A stretch of DNA of 6,716 nt. Origin: an uncultured Erysipelotrichaceae bacterium (GTDB taxonomy: Bacteria; Bacillota_I; Bacilli_A; Erysipelotrichales; Erysipelotrichaceae). The DNA lies in the NCBI GenBank assembly GCA_947175465.1, contig CAMWMY010000064.1, forward strand, positions 1 through 6,716, read 5' to 3'. The notes under the pieces were generated by a model. That model was not told the DNA's origin, ran no database searches, and was given only the letters and a program-made list of their open reading frames with translations. The translations under genes were made by a program, and so were the position numbers. Below are positions 1 to 6,690 of this stretch, piece after piece (position 1 is the stretch's first letter; each line of letters begins with the position of its first letter).

Positions 1-571
1 GCATATAAATACTCCTTGTTTTTTACTGCTAAACAAAATTGATCTTCTTTCTAAAGAAGAACTTTTAAAACTTTTAGAGGAATGGAGTTCTCGTCATCAT
101 TTTCAAGAAATCATTCCTATTTCCGCTTTTGAAAAAAAGAATCTTCCTCGTCTTTTCGACGTATTAAAGAAATATTTACCAGAAGGTCCTAAATATTTTC
201 CTGATGAAATGATTAGTGATCATGGAGAACAATTTCAAATGAGTGAACTTATTCGTGAAAAAGTGCTGTATAAAACAGAAGAAGAAGTGCCACATTCAAT
301 TGCTGTTGTGATTGAACAAAAAGAAGAAGAAGATGAAGAAAAAGTGCATATTCATGCGATGATTATTGTAGAAAGAATGTCACAAAAAGGAATTTTAATC
401 GGAAAGCAAGGAGCTATGATTCGTGATATTCGTATCGCATCTCAAAGAGAATTAAAAAAGATGCTAGGGAAAAAAGTAGAGCTTGAGCTTTTTGTACGAG
501 TTGAGAAAAACTGGCGTAATCGTACAAATAAATTACAACAATTAGGCTATCACGAAATTGAGCGCTTATGA
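1..571 (+). CDS. era: GTPase Era, 16S rRNA-binding, 5' truncated by window edge
   Basis: Era is a GTPase that binds the 3' end of 16S rRNA and helps mature the 30S subunit. The reading frame is open from base 2 (base 1 is the last base of a preceding codon) and yields 189 residues; the family is about 300, so roughly 110 N-terminal residues with the P-loop, switch and DxxG motifs lie outside. Visible are the G4 motif NKID (bases 32-43), the G5 motif ISA (119-127), and a C-terminal type II KH domain with its GKQG RNA-binding loop (401-412), followed by the usual C-terminal pattern of FVRVEKNWRN and LGY. An ATG at 209 lies inside the gene, after the G4 and G5 motifs, and is not a start. The TGA stop (569-571) overlaps the recO ATG in an ATGA junction, which suggests translational coupling. 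Family identification is very secure. Confidence 0.96.
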   Translation, partial: HINTPCFLLLNKIDLLSKEELLKLLEEWSSRHHFQEIIPISAFEKKNLPRLFDVLKKYLPEGPKYFPDEMISDHGEQFQMSELIREKVLYKTEEEVPHSIAVVIEQKEEEDEEKVHIHAMIIVERMSQKGILIGKQGAMIRDIRIASQRELKKMLGKKVELELFVRVEKNWRNRTNKLQQLGYHEIERL

Positions 572-1314
572 TCAAAAAAGTAGAAGGAATCGTTCTAAAT
601 ACAAGAGATTATCGAGAACATGATATGATTGTTCGCATTCTTACTAAAGAAGATGGAAAACAAACTTTTGTAGTACGAGGCGTAAAAAAGGTGAAAAGTA
701 AACAATTGGCAAGTGCCCAAATTTTTACACATGCCCATTTTCATTTTTCTTATCATAAAGGACAAACAATGCATACTCTTACAAATGCTGATATACTACA
801 AACCCATCCTATTTTAAGAAATGATCTTTTAAAGCAGACGCTAGCAACTTTTTTTTGCGAAGTCTGTGAAACAATAGAAGAGGAGCAAGTAGGTGAGATG
901 TTTCATCTTCTAGTGGAGGCTTTTACTTTTTTAGAAGCAAGTGAGCAGCCTTATGCTGTTGCGTCTCTTTTTATGAGTTGTATTTTAAAAATGCAAGGAA
1001 TGCAGCCCTATGTTGATGGCTGTGTACGTTGTCATTGTAAACAAGGGATTTGTTCGATTTCATGGAAAGAAGGAGGCTTTCTTTGTCAAGATTGTTATCA
1101 TGTTTCTATGGGGAAGTGCTATGATAAGGAAGAGCTTACCTTATTTCGTCTTATGAGCAAAGCGCAGATGGAGCATTTTTTGACTTTAGAATCTTATACT
1201 CATTGGAGTTATGAGCATTTTCTATTGCACTATCATTTTTTTGAATATTATAGTGGTGTTACGATAAAAAGTATGAAGTTTTTACAATGTTTACAATCAA
1301 TGAATTCCTCTTAA
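568..1314 (+). CDS. recO: DNA repair protein RecO
   Basis: RecO is the recombination mediator of the RecFOR pathway: it binds ssDNA and SSB, anneals strands and helps load RecA at gaps. The 248-residue product has normal family length. The N-terminal third (about residues 1-80) matches the RecO OB fold, opening with KKVEGIVLNTRDYREHD and a VRGVKK segment. The middle is helical. A zinc-finger motif is visible as C152-x2-C155 and C173-x2-C176, with extra cysteines at 157 and 162 between the pairs. The C-terminal part is rich in His, Phe and Tyr. The ATG overlaps the era stop by ATGA and has only a weak Shine-Dalgarno sequence, so translation probably depends on ribosomes finishing era. era-recO adjacency is standard in Bacillota. 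The gene ends with TAA and no convincing terminator follows, so some read-through into glyS is possible. Confidence 0.95.
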   Translation: MIKKVEGIVLNTRDYREHDMIVRILTKEDGKQTFVVRGVKKVKSKQLASAQIFTHAHFHFSYHKGQTMHTLTNADILQTHPILRNDLLKQTLATFFCEVCETIEEEQVGEMFHLLVEAFTFLEASEQPYAVASLFMSCILKMQGMQPYVDGCVRCHCKQGICSISWKEGGFLCQDCYHVSMGKCYDKEELTLFRLMSKAQMEHFLTLESYTHWSYEHFLLHYHFFEYYSGVTIKSMKFLQCLQSMNSS

Positions 1315-1378
1315 AGAAGGAAAAAGAAAAGGGATTTCTTTGTGAAAATCAATTTATTAAATTCCTTACATTATTTCA

Positions 1379-1407
1379 TTGACATCGTTTTTAAAAAAGT
1401 GTATATA
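1379..1407 (+). promoter_or_regulatory. Predicted housekeeping sigma promoter for glyS operon
   Basis: A perfect -35 hexamer TTGACA (1379-1384) is followed, after a 17-bp spacer, by TATATA (1402-1407) as the -10; TATATT two bases on is an alternative with a 19-bp spacer. An A/T-rich tract precedes it. The predicted start of transcription is near 1414, giving a leader of about 60 nt before the glyS GTG. It is the only strong promoter I recognise between genes in the window and would serve glyS-dnaG-rpoD-trmK. The product of rpoD would recognise this type of promoter, so the operon may feed back on itself (inference). Confidence 0.8.
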
Positions 1408-1427
1408 TTATAGTGTATCTTTATAAC

Positions 1428-1460
1428 TAAAATGAGTAGCATCGAAAGATGCTCGTTTTA
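1428..1460 (+). promoter_or_regulatory. Leader hairpin with GAAA tetraloop upstream of glyS
   Basis: In the predicted 5' leader, bases 1428-1436 pair with 1452-1460 (nine pairs, one a T-G wobble). After a three-base bulge (TAG, 1437-1439), CATC (1440-1443) pairs with GATG (1448-1451) around a GAAA tetraloop. The stem ends two bases before the AAAGGAG ribosome binding site. It has no T tract, so it is not a terminator, and no T-box features are visible. It could stabilise the mRNA, be a protein-binding site or affect ribosome access; the function is unknown. Confidence 0.55.
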
Positions 1461-1462
1461 TG

Positions 1463-1469
1463 AAAGGAG
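1463..1469 (+). promoter_or_regulatory. Ribosome binding site deciding the glyS GTG start
   Basis: AAAGGAG lies seven bases before the GTG at 1477. No comparable site precedes the in-frame ATG at 1432, so this site places the start at GTG 1477. Confidence 0.85.
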
Positions 1470-1476
1470 CAATATT

Positions 1477-2850
1477 GTGAACGAAAAGTTATTTGAAACA
1501 GTTGTTGCACATGCAAAAAACAGCGGTTTTGTATATCAAGGCTCTGAAATCTATGGTGGTTTAAGTAATACTTGGGATTTTGGTCCCTTAGGTGTAGAAT
1601 TAAAAGAAAATATTAAAAAGGCATGGTGGCGTAAATTTATCCAAGAAAGTCCTTATAATGTAGGAATTCAATCAGCAATTTTAATGAATCCACAAGTATG
1701 GGTAGCAAGTGGACATGTTGGAGGATTTTCTGATCCTTTAATGGATTGTAAAGCTTGTAATACAAGACATCGTGCTGATAAATTAATTGAAGATCATTCT
1801 CATAATGAAGTAAATCCTAGTGGATGGAGCAATGAACAGATGAAGCAATATATCGAAGAACATAAGATTGCTTGTCCTGATTGCGGGAAACATGATTTTA
1901 CGGATATTCGTCAGTTTAATTTGATGTTTAAGACATTTCAAGGGGTTGTAGAAGATGCGAAAAGTTCTATTTATTTACGCCCAGAAACAGCGCAAGGAAT
2001 GTTTGTAAATTTTAAAAATGTTCAAAGAACGATGCGTCGTAAATTGCCTTTTGGAATAGGGCAAATTGGAAAGAGTTTTCGTAATGAAATTACACCAGGA
2101 AACTTTATTTTCCGTACACGTGAATTTGAACAGATGGAATTGGAATTTTTTACCAAACCAGGTGATGATTTAAAGTGGTATGAATATTATAAATCTTATT
2201 GTATGGATTTTTTAAAGAAGTTAGGAATTCATGAAGAAAATTTACGTTTGCGTGAGCATGCGCAAGATGAATTAAGTCATTATTCAAAAGGAACAAGCGA
2301 TATCGAGTATAAATTTTCCTTTGGTTGGGGAGAATTATGGGGGATTGCTGATCGAACTGATTTTGATTTACAATGTCATCAAAATGTATCGAAGCAAAGC
2401 TTAGAGTACTTTGATCAAGAAAGTGGAGAAAAGTTTTTACCCTATTGTATTGAACCAAGTGTTGGAGTAGAGCGATTAATGCTTGCTCTTATGTGTGATG
2501 CTTATGAAGAAGAGGAATTAGAAAAGGATACGCGTATCGTTCTTCGTTTCCATCCTTTTTTAGCACCTATCAAAGCATGTATTATGCCATTATCAAAAAA
2601 ATTATCAGAAGAAGCAATGGAAATTTTTCATAACCTTTCAGCAATCTGTGCATGTGAATTTGACGATGCAGGTAGTATTGGAAAACGTTATCGTCGTCAA
2701 GATGCGATTGGGACACCATTTTGCGTAACAGTTGATTTTGAAACGGCAAATGATCAATGTGTAACCATACGTCATCGTGATACAATGGAACAAGAGCGTA
2801 TTGCGATCAAAGATCTTAGTGCATATATTGAAGAAAAGATAAAATTATAA
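1477..2850 (+). CDS. glyS: Glycyl-tRNA synthetase, single-chain (alpha2) class IIa type
   Basis: This enzyme charges tRNA-Gly with glycine using ATP. The 457-residue product has the length of the homodimeric GlyRS found in Staphylococcus, archaea and eukaryotes, not the separate alpha and beta chains of most bacteria. Class II motif 1 lies near the N-terminus, with GSEIYGG and WDFGPLG. A zinc-binding insertion has C91-x2-C94 and C133-x2-C136. Motif 2 begins at F201-R202-N203-E204 and continues through the [10 protein letters not shown] stretch. Motif 3 is G330-V331-E332-R333. The last 100 or so residues form the anticodon-binding domain, with [20 protein letters not shown]. The GTG start is chosen for its well-spaced AAAGGAG; an in-frame ATG 15 codons upstream falls in the leader hairpin and adds residues unlike a GlyRS N-terminus. 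It has its own promoter and is followed 17 bases later by dnaG. Confidence 0.96.
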   Translation: MNEKLFETVVAHAKNSGFVYQGSEIYGGLSNTWDFGPLGVELKENIKKAWWRKFIQESPYNVGIQSAILMNPQVWVASGHVGGFSDPLMDCKACNTRHRADKLIEDHSHNEVNPSGWSNEQMKQYIEEHKIACPDCGKHDFTDIRQFNLMFKTFQGVVEDAKSSIYLRPETAQGMFVNFKNVQRTMRRKLPFGIGQIGKSFRNEITPGNFIFRTREFEQMELEFFTKPGDDLKWYEYYKSYCMDFLKKLGIHEENLRLREHAQDELSHYSKGTSDIEYKFSFGWGELWGIADRTDFDLQCHQNVSKQSLEYFDQESGEKFLPYCIEPSVGVERLMLALMCDAYEEEELEKDTRIVLRFHPFLAPIKACIMPLSKKLSEEAMEIFHNLSAICACEFDDAGSIGKRYRRQDAIGTPFCVTVDFETANDQCVTIRHRDTMEQERIAIKDLSAYIEEKIKL

Positions 2851-2856
2851 TTAACT

Positions 2857-2863
2857 GAGGTGG
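2857..2863 (+). promoter_or_regulatory. Ribosome binding site deciding the dnaG TTG start
   Basis: GAGGTGG lies four bases (seven from its GAGG core) before TTG 2868, just downstream of the glyS stop. With the family-typical N-terminus that follows, it supports initiation at the rare TTG codon. Confidence 0.7.
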
Positions 2864-2867
2864 TTAT

Positions 2868-4643
2868 TTGGCACGTCTAAGTGATAAGGAGATTAATGAA
2901 ATTCGTTCTAAGGCGAATATTGTTGAAGTCATTGCTCGTTATATTCCCTTAACGAAAAAGGGCAAGAGCCATGTTTGCACTTGCCCTTTTCATGATGATC
3001 ATGATCCAAGTATGTCGATTTCTGAAGATAAGCAAATTTATAAATGTTTCGTTTGTGGAGCTGGAGGAAATGTTTTTACTTTTATCCAAAAATTTGAACA
3101 AATATCTTTTATCGAAGCAGTATGTAAAGTTGCCGATTTTGTTGGTATGCAAATCGATCATTCCTTTTCACTTCCAGAAAAGAAGGTCGATCCTCATAAG
3201 GAAGCCTTATATAAAGTTTGTAAAGATATGATTGAATTTACACATTATCAACTACAGACGATAGAAGCAAAGCCAATGAAAGAGTATTTAATAAAACGAG
3301 GGGTTCATGAAGATATCATGCAGCGTTTTGAAATTGGATATAATCCTAAAAAAGATAATGTTTATCAATTTTTACATGCTAAAAAACATTTAGATGAACA
3401 TATTTTAGAAGCTGGGGTTGCCCGTATGTCTTCTATTGGAATGAAGGATGTATTTACGCATCGAATAACAATTCCTATTCATGATGCTCAGGGAAATCCT
3501 GTAGGATTTACTGCACGAAGAATTGAAGATAATGAAGAAGCCAAATATATTAATACACAAGATACGCTTATCTATCATAAAGGACAGTTAATTTTTAACT
3601 ATCATCGGGCAAAGGCAATTGCTAAAAAAGAGAATCGCATTTATATTGTAGAAGGAGCTATGGATGTGTTAGCCTTTGAAAAAGTAGGGTTATCCAATAG
3701 TGTGGCAATGCTTGGAACTGCTTGTACCAAAGAGCAACTCATACTCTTAAAGCAATTAAGTGTACCTATTGTTCTTTGTTATGATGGAGATAAAGCTGGA
3801 AGGAATGCCACTTATAAGTTTGGAAAATTAGCAAGTGAGCATCGAGTTGCATTTGAAGTTGTAAAAAATACATATGAATTAGATCCTGATGAAATTATCG
3901 ATATGTATGGAAAAGATGAATTAAGAAATGTTGTTAATTCAACGATTTCTTGGTTAGATTTTCTATTTGTTTATTTGAATGAAAAATACAATTTAGATAA
4001 TTATTCACAAAGAAAAGAATTTGCTTTAGAAATGGCACAGCATATTGAAACATTGCAGGAAGATTTTGAAAAGCATAGTTATTATATTCGTTTGGCACAA
4101 TTAACGGGCTTTGATATGAAGCAGGAAGTATCAACTCCTGTGAAAAAGGAAAGCTCTCATTATACAAAAAGAACATTTTTAAAAATGCCAAAAGCAGGTC
4201 AATATGTAGCAGAGCAAGAAATTATATCACAAATGTTAAATGGCATAGCTGCTAGTAATTATTTTAAAAATGAATTAGGTTTTTTTAAAAATGATCTTTG
4301 TAATAAACTAGCGATGTATATTGTCGATTATTATCGTCACCATGCATCGATGGATATTGCTAATTTACTTGATAAAATAAAAGAAGAACCTGTCAAACAA
4401 TTGCTTTTAGATATTAGCAACTGGGAGCTTGCATTGGAAGATGTCCGCATGGATGTTTTAGAAGATGCTGTAAGAAAAGTAAAAGCCTGTCTTTTAGATG
4501 ATAAGATTCAGTCTTTGAATGAAGAGATTAAGCAAATGGCAGATCCGATTGCAAAAGCTGCCTTAGCTGATAAAAAAAATAAATTAATTCTTAATCGAAG
4601 AAGCTTATTGCATAAGGAGGGGAATGATAATGAGCCAAAATAA
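2868..4643 (+). CDS. dnaG: DNA primase DnaG
   Basis: DnaG synthesises the RNA primers for chromosome replication, acting with the replicative helicase at the fork. The 591-residue product is full length for Bacillota primases. The N-terminal zinc-binding domain shows the CHC2 ligands C39, H42, C60 and C63, then CGAGGNVF. The catalytic core holds the TOPRIM fold: E262 in EGAMD, the D306-G-D308 motif in YDGDKAG, and D339-P-D341 further on, which match the metal-binding acidic residues of the family. The C-terminal part, from about residue 440, fits the helicase-binding domain in position and helical character, though it is poorly conserved in sequence. Initiation is at TTG, supported by an upstream GAGGTGG. 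The final codons carry the ribosome binding site and start of rpoD, so the two genes overlap by 14 bp. Confidence 0.96.
   Translation: MARLSDKEINEIRSKANIVEVIARYIPLTKKGKSHVCTCPFHDDHDPSMSISEDKQIYKCFVCGAGGNVFTFIQKFEQISFIEAVCKVADFVGMQIDHSFSLPEKKVDPHKEALYKVCKDMIEFTHYQLQTIEAKPMKEYLIKRGVHEDIMQRFEIGYNPKKDNVYQFLHAKKHLDEHILEAGVARMSSIGMKDVFTHRITIPIHDAQGNPVGFTARRIEDNEEAKYINTQDTLIYHKGQLIFNYHRAKAIAKKENRIYIVEGAMDVLAFEKVGLSNSVAMLGTACTKEQLILLKQLSVPIVLCYDGDKAGRNATYKFGKLASEHRVAFEVVKNTYELDPDEIIDMYGKDELRNVVNSTISWLDFLFVYLNEKYNLDNYSQRKEFALEMAQHIETLQEDFEKHSYYIRLAQLTGFDMKQEVSTPVKKESSHYTKRTFLKMPKAGQYVAEQEIISQMLNGIAASNYFKNELGFFKNDLCNKLAMYIVDYYRHHASMDIANLLDKIKEEPVKQLLLDISNWELALEDVRMDVLEDAVRKVKACLLDDKIQSLNEEIKQMADPIAKAALADKKNKLILNRRSLLHKEGNDNEPK
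4614..4622 (+). promoter_or_regulatory. Strong ribosome binding site of rpoD inside dnaG
   Basis: AAGGAGGGG is a near-perfect anti-SD match within the last codons of dnaG. Its GGAGG core is nine bases from ATG 4630 but only three from ATG 4624, so 4630 is the better start for rpoD. Confidence 0.75.
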
Positions 4644-5838
4644 GGGTAACAGAAAGAGAGAACAAATTATGCAGGGATATAAAACATTAGATGATATTAA
4701 AGAAGAATTACAAGAATTTTATACGCTTAATCATTATTTGTATCAAAAAGATATTTTAGAAGCTGTTGATCATTTAGATATGAGCGATAAAGATTTTGAT
4801 GAGTTATTTCAATGGTTTCAAGAACATGATATTAAAGTTAGTGATGATGACGATGTTATTATCGAAGAGGGAGATGTTTTAGAGGGGGATGATGAAGATA
4901 TCGACTTTATCGAAGATGATAGTGATGAAGATATTCAATTAAATAATATAGCTAGAGATATTGAGTCTTTAGAACAATCATTTGCTAATACAAGTCATAC
5001 GAAAATAAATGATCCTGTTAAGATGTATTTAAAAGAGATCGGAAGAGTTGATTTATTAGATCCTAATGATGAGCCTGAAATCGCAAGGAGAATACAAGAA
5101 GGGGATGAAGAGGCAAAAAGAAAATTAATTGCTGCAAACCTTCGTTTAGTAGTATCAATTGCGAAGAAGTATGTAGGACGGGGAATGCTCTTTTTGGATT
5201 TGATTCAAGAAGGAAACATGGGGCTTGTCAAAGCTGTAGAAAAGTTTGACTACACAAAAGGATTTAAATTTTCAACTTATGCAACTTGGTGGATACGTCA
5301 AGCGATCACAAGAGCGATTGCAGATCAAGCAAGAACGATTCGTATTCCTGTACATATGGTAGAAACGATTAATAAATTGACGAGAATCCAACGCCAATTA
5401 GTACAAGACTTGGGAAGAGATCCAACTGCAGAAGAAATTGCGAATAAAATGGAAAATATTTCTCCAGAAAAAGTACGGGAAATTCAAAAAATTGCGTTAG
5501 AACCGGTTTCTTTAGAAACACCAATTGGGGAAGAAGATGATTCGCATTTAGGTGATTTTATTGAAGATAAAGAAGCTTTATCTCCAGATGAATACGCTAA
5601 TAACCAATTATTAAAAGATGAAATTAATATGGTGTTACAAGGGTTAACAGAAAGAGAAGAAAAAGTATTACGTTTACGCTTTGGACTATATGATGGTAGA
5701 ACAAGAACTTTGGAAGAAGTTGGAAAAGAATTTAATGTAACACGTGAGCGTATTCGACAAATTGAAGCAAAAGCTTTACGTAAATTAAAACATCCAACAC
5801 GCTCTAAAAGATTAAAAGACTTTGTGGATAAACCTTAA
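4630..5838 (+). CDS. rpoD: RNA polymerase primary sigma factor RpoD/SigA
   Basis: This is the housekeeping sigma factor that directs RNA polymerase to -10/-35 promoters. From ATG 4630 it has 402 residues, about 30 more than Bacillus subtilis SigA. Residues 10-69 resemble region 1.1 and are followed by a very acidic linker (70-103; 19 of 34 residues Asp or Glu). Region 1.2 starts near D128-P129-V130. Region 2 includes [19 protein letters not shown] and the -10 recognition/melting helix TYATWWIRQ (216-224), then [13 protein letters not shown]. Region 3 carries the [20 protein letters not shown] stretch. Region 4 begins at L339 and ends in the -35-reading helix-turn-helix, including [20 protein letters not shown]. 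The gene overlaps the end of dnaG by 14 bp, the dnaG-rpoD core of the macromolecular synthesis operon (no rpsU here). An ATG two codons upstream (4624) is possible but poorly spaced. Confidence 0.97.
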   Translation: MSQNKGNRKREQIMQGYKTLDDIKEELQEFYTLNHYLYQKDILEAVDHLDMSDKDFDELFQWFQEHDIKVSDDDDVIIEEGDVLEGDDEDIDFIEDDSDEDIQLNNIARDIESLEQSFANTSHTKINDPVKMYLKEIGRVDLLDPNDEPEIARRIQEGDEEAKRKLIAANLRLVVSIAKKYVGRGMLFLDLIQEGNMGLVKAVEKFDYTKGFKFSTYATWWIRQAITRAIADQARTIRIPVHMVETINKLTRIQRQLVQDLGRDPTAEEIANKMENISPEKVREIQKIALEPVSLETPIGEEDDSHLGDFIEDKEALSPDEYANNQLLKDEINMVLQGLTEREEKVLRLRFGLYDGRTRTLEEVGKEFNVTRERIRQIEAKALRKLKHPTRSKRLKDFVDKP

Positions 5839-5839
5839 T

Positions 5840-6493
5840 ATGAAACTTAGCAAACGATTAGAAGCTATTTTTCAGATGGTTCCGAAAGGAAGCATTGTCG
5901 CAGATATTGGATGTGATCATGGTTTTTTACCGATTACTTTAGTACAAGAAAAGATATGTTCGAAAGCTTATGCCTGTGATTTACGTGAAAAACCTTTACA
6001 TAAAGCAGTAGAAATGATTGAAAAATGCCAGTTACAAGAGCAAGTCATTCCTTTGTTACGCAATGGAATTGACAATCTTCCAGATGATGTAGATACGATT
6101 GTTATTGCTGGTATGGGGTTTGAGACGATTAAAATGATTTTAGAAAATAATCTTTCAATACTATCAAAATACAAGCGATGGATTATACAATCAAATACAG
6201 ATGTTGAGCAATTACGTTATTGGTTATATCAACATAATGGTTTTATTTTAGATGAAGATATTGTGTATGAAGGGCATTATTATCAAATTCTTTCTTTCTC
6301 TTTTGATGAAGGAAAAAAATTAACAGAAGATGATTGTTTATTTGGGATAAATTTATATCAACATCCTTTATTTAAACCTATGTGGAAATATCATTTAGAT
6401 AAGCTTCATCATATATTAGAACAAATTCCTAAGACCAATAAAAGCTATGAGGAAATACATAATTATAAAAAACGTATAGAAGAAATATTATAA
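5840..6493 (+). CDS. trmK: tRNA (adenine(22)-N(1))-methyltransferase TrmK
   Basis: TrmK uses S-adenosylmethionine to methylate N1 of adenine 22 in the D-loop region of bacterial tRNAs (the YqfN/COG2384 family). The 217-residue product has family length. A Rossmann-type methyltransferase domain opens with the SAM-binding loop VADIGCDHG (residues 20-28), followed by an acidic second strand (YACDLREKP), NG at 75-76, and IAGMGFETI around residues 89-97. In relatives I recall, the last motif usually reads AGMGG, so F94 is unusual. A Lys/Glu-rich helical tail (from about residue 185) fits the C-terminal coiled coil of TrmK. The ATG sits one base after the rpoD stop with no clear ribosome binding site, so coupling to rpoD is likely. 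Location just downstream of the primary sigma gene matches Bacillus; the usual next gene (yqfO type) is absent and terminators follow. Confidence 0.92.
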   Translation: MKLSKRLEAIFQMVPKGSIVADIGCDHGFLPITLVQEKICSKAYACDLREKPLHKAVEMIEKCQLQEQVIPLLRNGIDNLPDDVDTIVIAGMGFETIKMILENNLSILSKYKRWIIQSNTDVEQLRYWLYQHNGFILDEDIVYEGHYYQILSFSFDEGKKLTEDDCLFGINLYQHPLFKPMWKYHLDKLHHILEQIPKTNKSYEEIHNYKKRIEEIL

Positions 6494-6499
6494 AAGTAA

Positions 6500-6532
6500 A
6501 ATAGGCTGTTGAAATAGTTTCAACAGCCTATT
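6500..6532 (+). terminator. Perfect 15-bp hairpin after trmK, possible bidirectional terminator
   Basis: Bases 6500-6514 are perfectly complementary to 6518-6532 around a three-base loop (TAG), starting seven bases after the trmK stop. On the plus strand the stem is followed by CCTAAATTC, a poor T tract. On the minus strand it is followed by a T-rich tail (TTACTTTTA). It may be a weak terminator read from either side or a 3'-end mRNA stabiliser protecting the transcript. Structure certain, role uncertain. Confidence 0.6.
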
Positions 6533-6588
6533 CCTAAATTCAATTTTAAAGTGGCATCACATGGTGCACTTTTTTTATATAGATGAAT
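6533..6588 (+). repeat. Tandem repeat unit, copy 1 (contains terminator 1)
   Basis: This 56-bp unit begins CCTAAATT and ends TATAGATGAAT. It recurs 57 bp downstream with 18 of the first 21 bases identical, the same hairpin-plus-T-tract core and a nearly identical end. Terminator 1 is thus part of a longer duplicated unit and not an isolated hairpin. Confidence 0.75.
6548..6576 (+). terminator. Intrinsic terminator 1 of the glyS-trmK operon
   Basis: Bases 6548-6558 pair with 6563-6572 (ten pairs, with one bulged G at 6554 and one T-G wobble) around the loop ACAT. The right arm runs into a tract of seven T (6570-6576). This is a typical Rho-independent terminator, placed 55 bases beyond the trmK stop. 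Confidence 0.85.
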
Positions 6589-6589
6589 C

Positions 6590-6643
6590 CCTAAATTTAA
6601 ATTTCAAGTGCACCACAAGGTGCGCTTTTTTGTATAGGTGAAT
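6590..6643 (+). repeat. Tandem repeat unit, copy 2 (contains terminator 2)
   Basis: This 54-bp unit, CCTAAATTT to TATAGGTGAAT, aligns end to end with copy 1 apart from a small indel and substitutions in the hairpin arms. The flanks match as well as the stem does, which points to duplication and not convergence on a terminator shape. Confidence 0.75.
6606..6631 (+). terminator. Intrinsic terminator 2, diverged copy of terminator 1
   Basis: AAGTGCACC (6606-6614) pairs with GGTGCGCTT (6619-6627) in nine pairs, one a T-G wobble, around the loop ACAA, and six T follow or close the stem (6626-6631). It gives a back-up stop for transcripts passing terminator 1. Confidence 0.82.
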
Positions 6644-6652
6644 TATCATAAT

Positions 6653-6683
6653 AAGTGCAACACAAAAAAAGCTCATAGGTAAT
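6653..6683 (+). repeat. Decayed third copy of the repeat unit
   Basis: AAGTGCAACACAA (6653-6665) matches the left arm and loop of copy 2 at 12 of 13 bases. The following right arm is replaced by an A tract, and ATAGGTAAT (6675-6683) corresponds to ATAGGTGAAT at the end of copy 2. The plus-strand T tract is lost, so this copy cannot terminate plus-strand transcription. Confidence 0.45.
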
Positions 6684-6690
6684 ACCTGTG
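6664..6690 (-). terminator. Possible minus-strand intrinsic terminator
   Basis: CATAGGT (6674-6680) pairs with ACCTGTG (6684-6690), seven pairs with one wobble, around the loop AAT. Read on the minus strand the stem is followed by AGC and then seven T (complement of 6664-6670). It would end a convergent gene entering from the right, which is not in the window. The three-base gap before the T tract and the short stem make this tentative. Confidence 0.35.

Noticed and set aside
1323..1341. AAAGAAA / TTTCTTT inverted repeat after recO as a terminator
   Set aside because: Stem is almost all A-T and no T tract follows; too weak to call.
1432..1476. In-frame ATG upstream of glyS that would add 15 residues
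   Set aside because: It has no ribosome binding site, lies inside the leader hairpin, and the added residues are not GlyRS-like; GTG 1477 has an ideal AAAGGAG.
1315..1476. T-box riboswitch upstream of glyS
   Set aside because: The region is too short, and neither the conserved T-box antiterminator sequence nor a terminator hairpin with a T tract is present.
2150..2458. Minus-strand open frame of 102 codons inside glyS
   Set aside because: Lies opposite conserved GlyRS coding sequence, has no recognisable domain or supporting context; a shadow frame.
2582..2785. Minus-strand open frame opposite the GlyRS anticodon-binding domain
   Set aside because: No recognisable protein features; fully overlaps a conserved gene.
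2971..3231. Alternative plus-strand frame inside dnaG
   Set aside because: Overlaps the conserved primase zinc and catalytic regions and its translation resembles no family.
3934..4191. Minus-strand open frame of 85 codons inside dnaG
   Set aside because: Composition is that expected of an AT-rich antisense frame and nothing supports expression.
4624..4629. ATG 4624 as the rpoD start
   Set aside because: Only three bases from the GGAGG core; ATG 4630 has proper spacing. The difference is two residues.
5822..5839. TTG 5822 as the trmK start
   Set aside because: It would overlap the end of rpoD and add six residues without a ribosome binding site; ATG 5840 gives the family-like N-terminus KLSKRLEAI.
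6533..6683. CRISPR-like array
   Set aside because: Units are tandem and diverged, carry terminator hairpins with T tracts, and have no regular unique spacers or cas genes.
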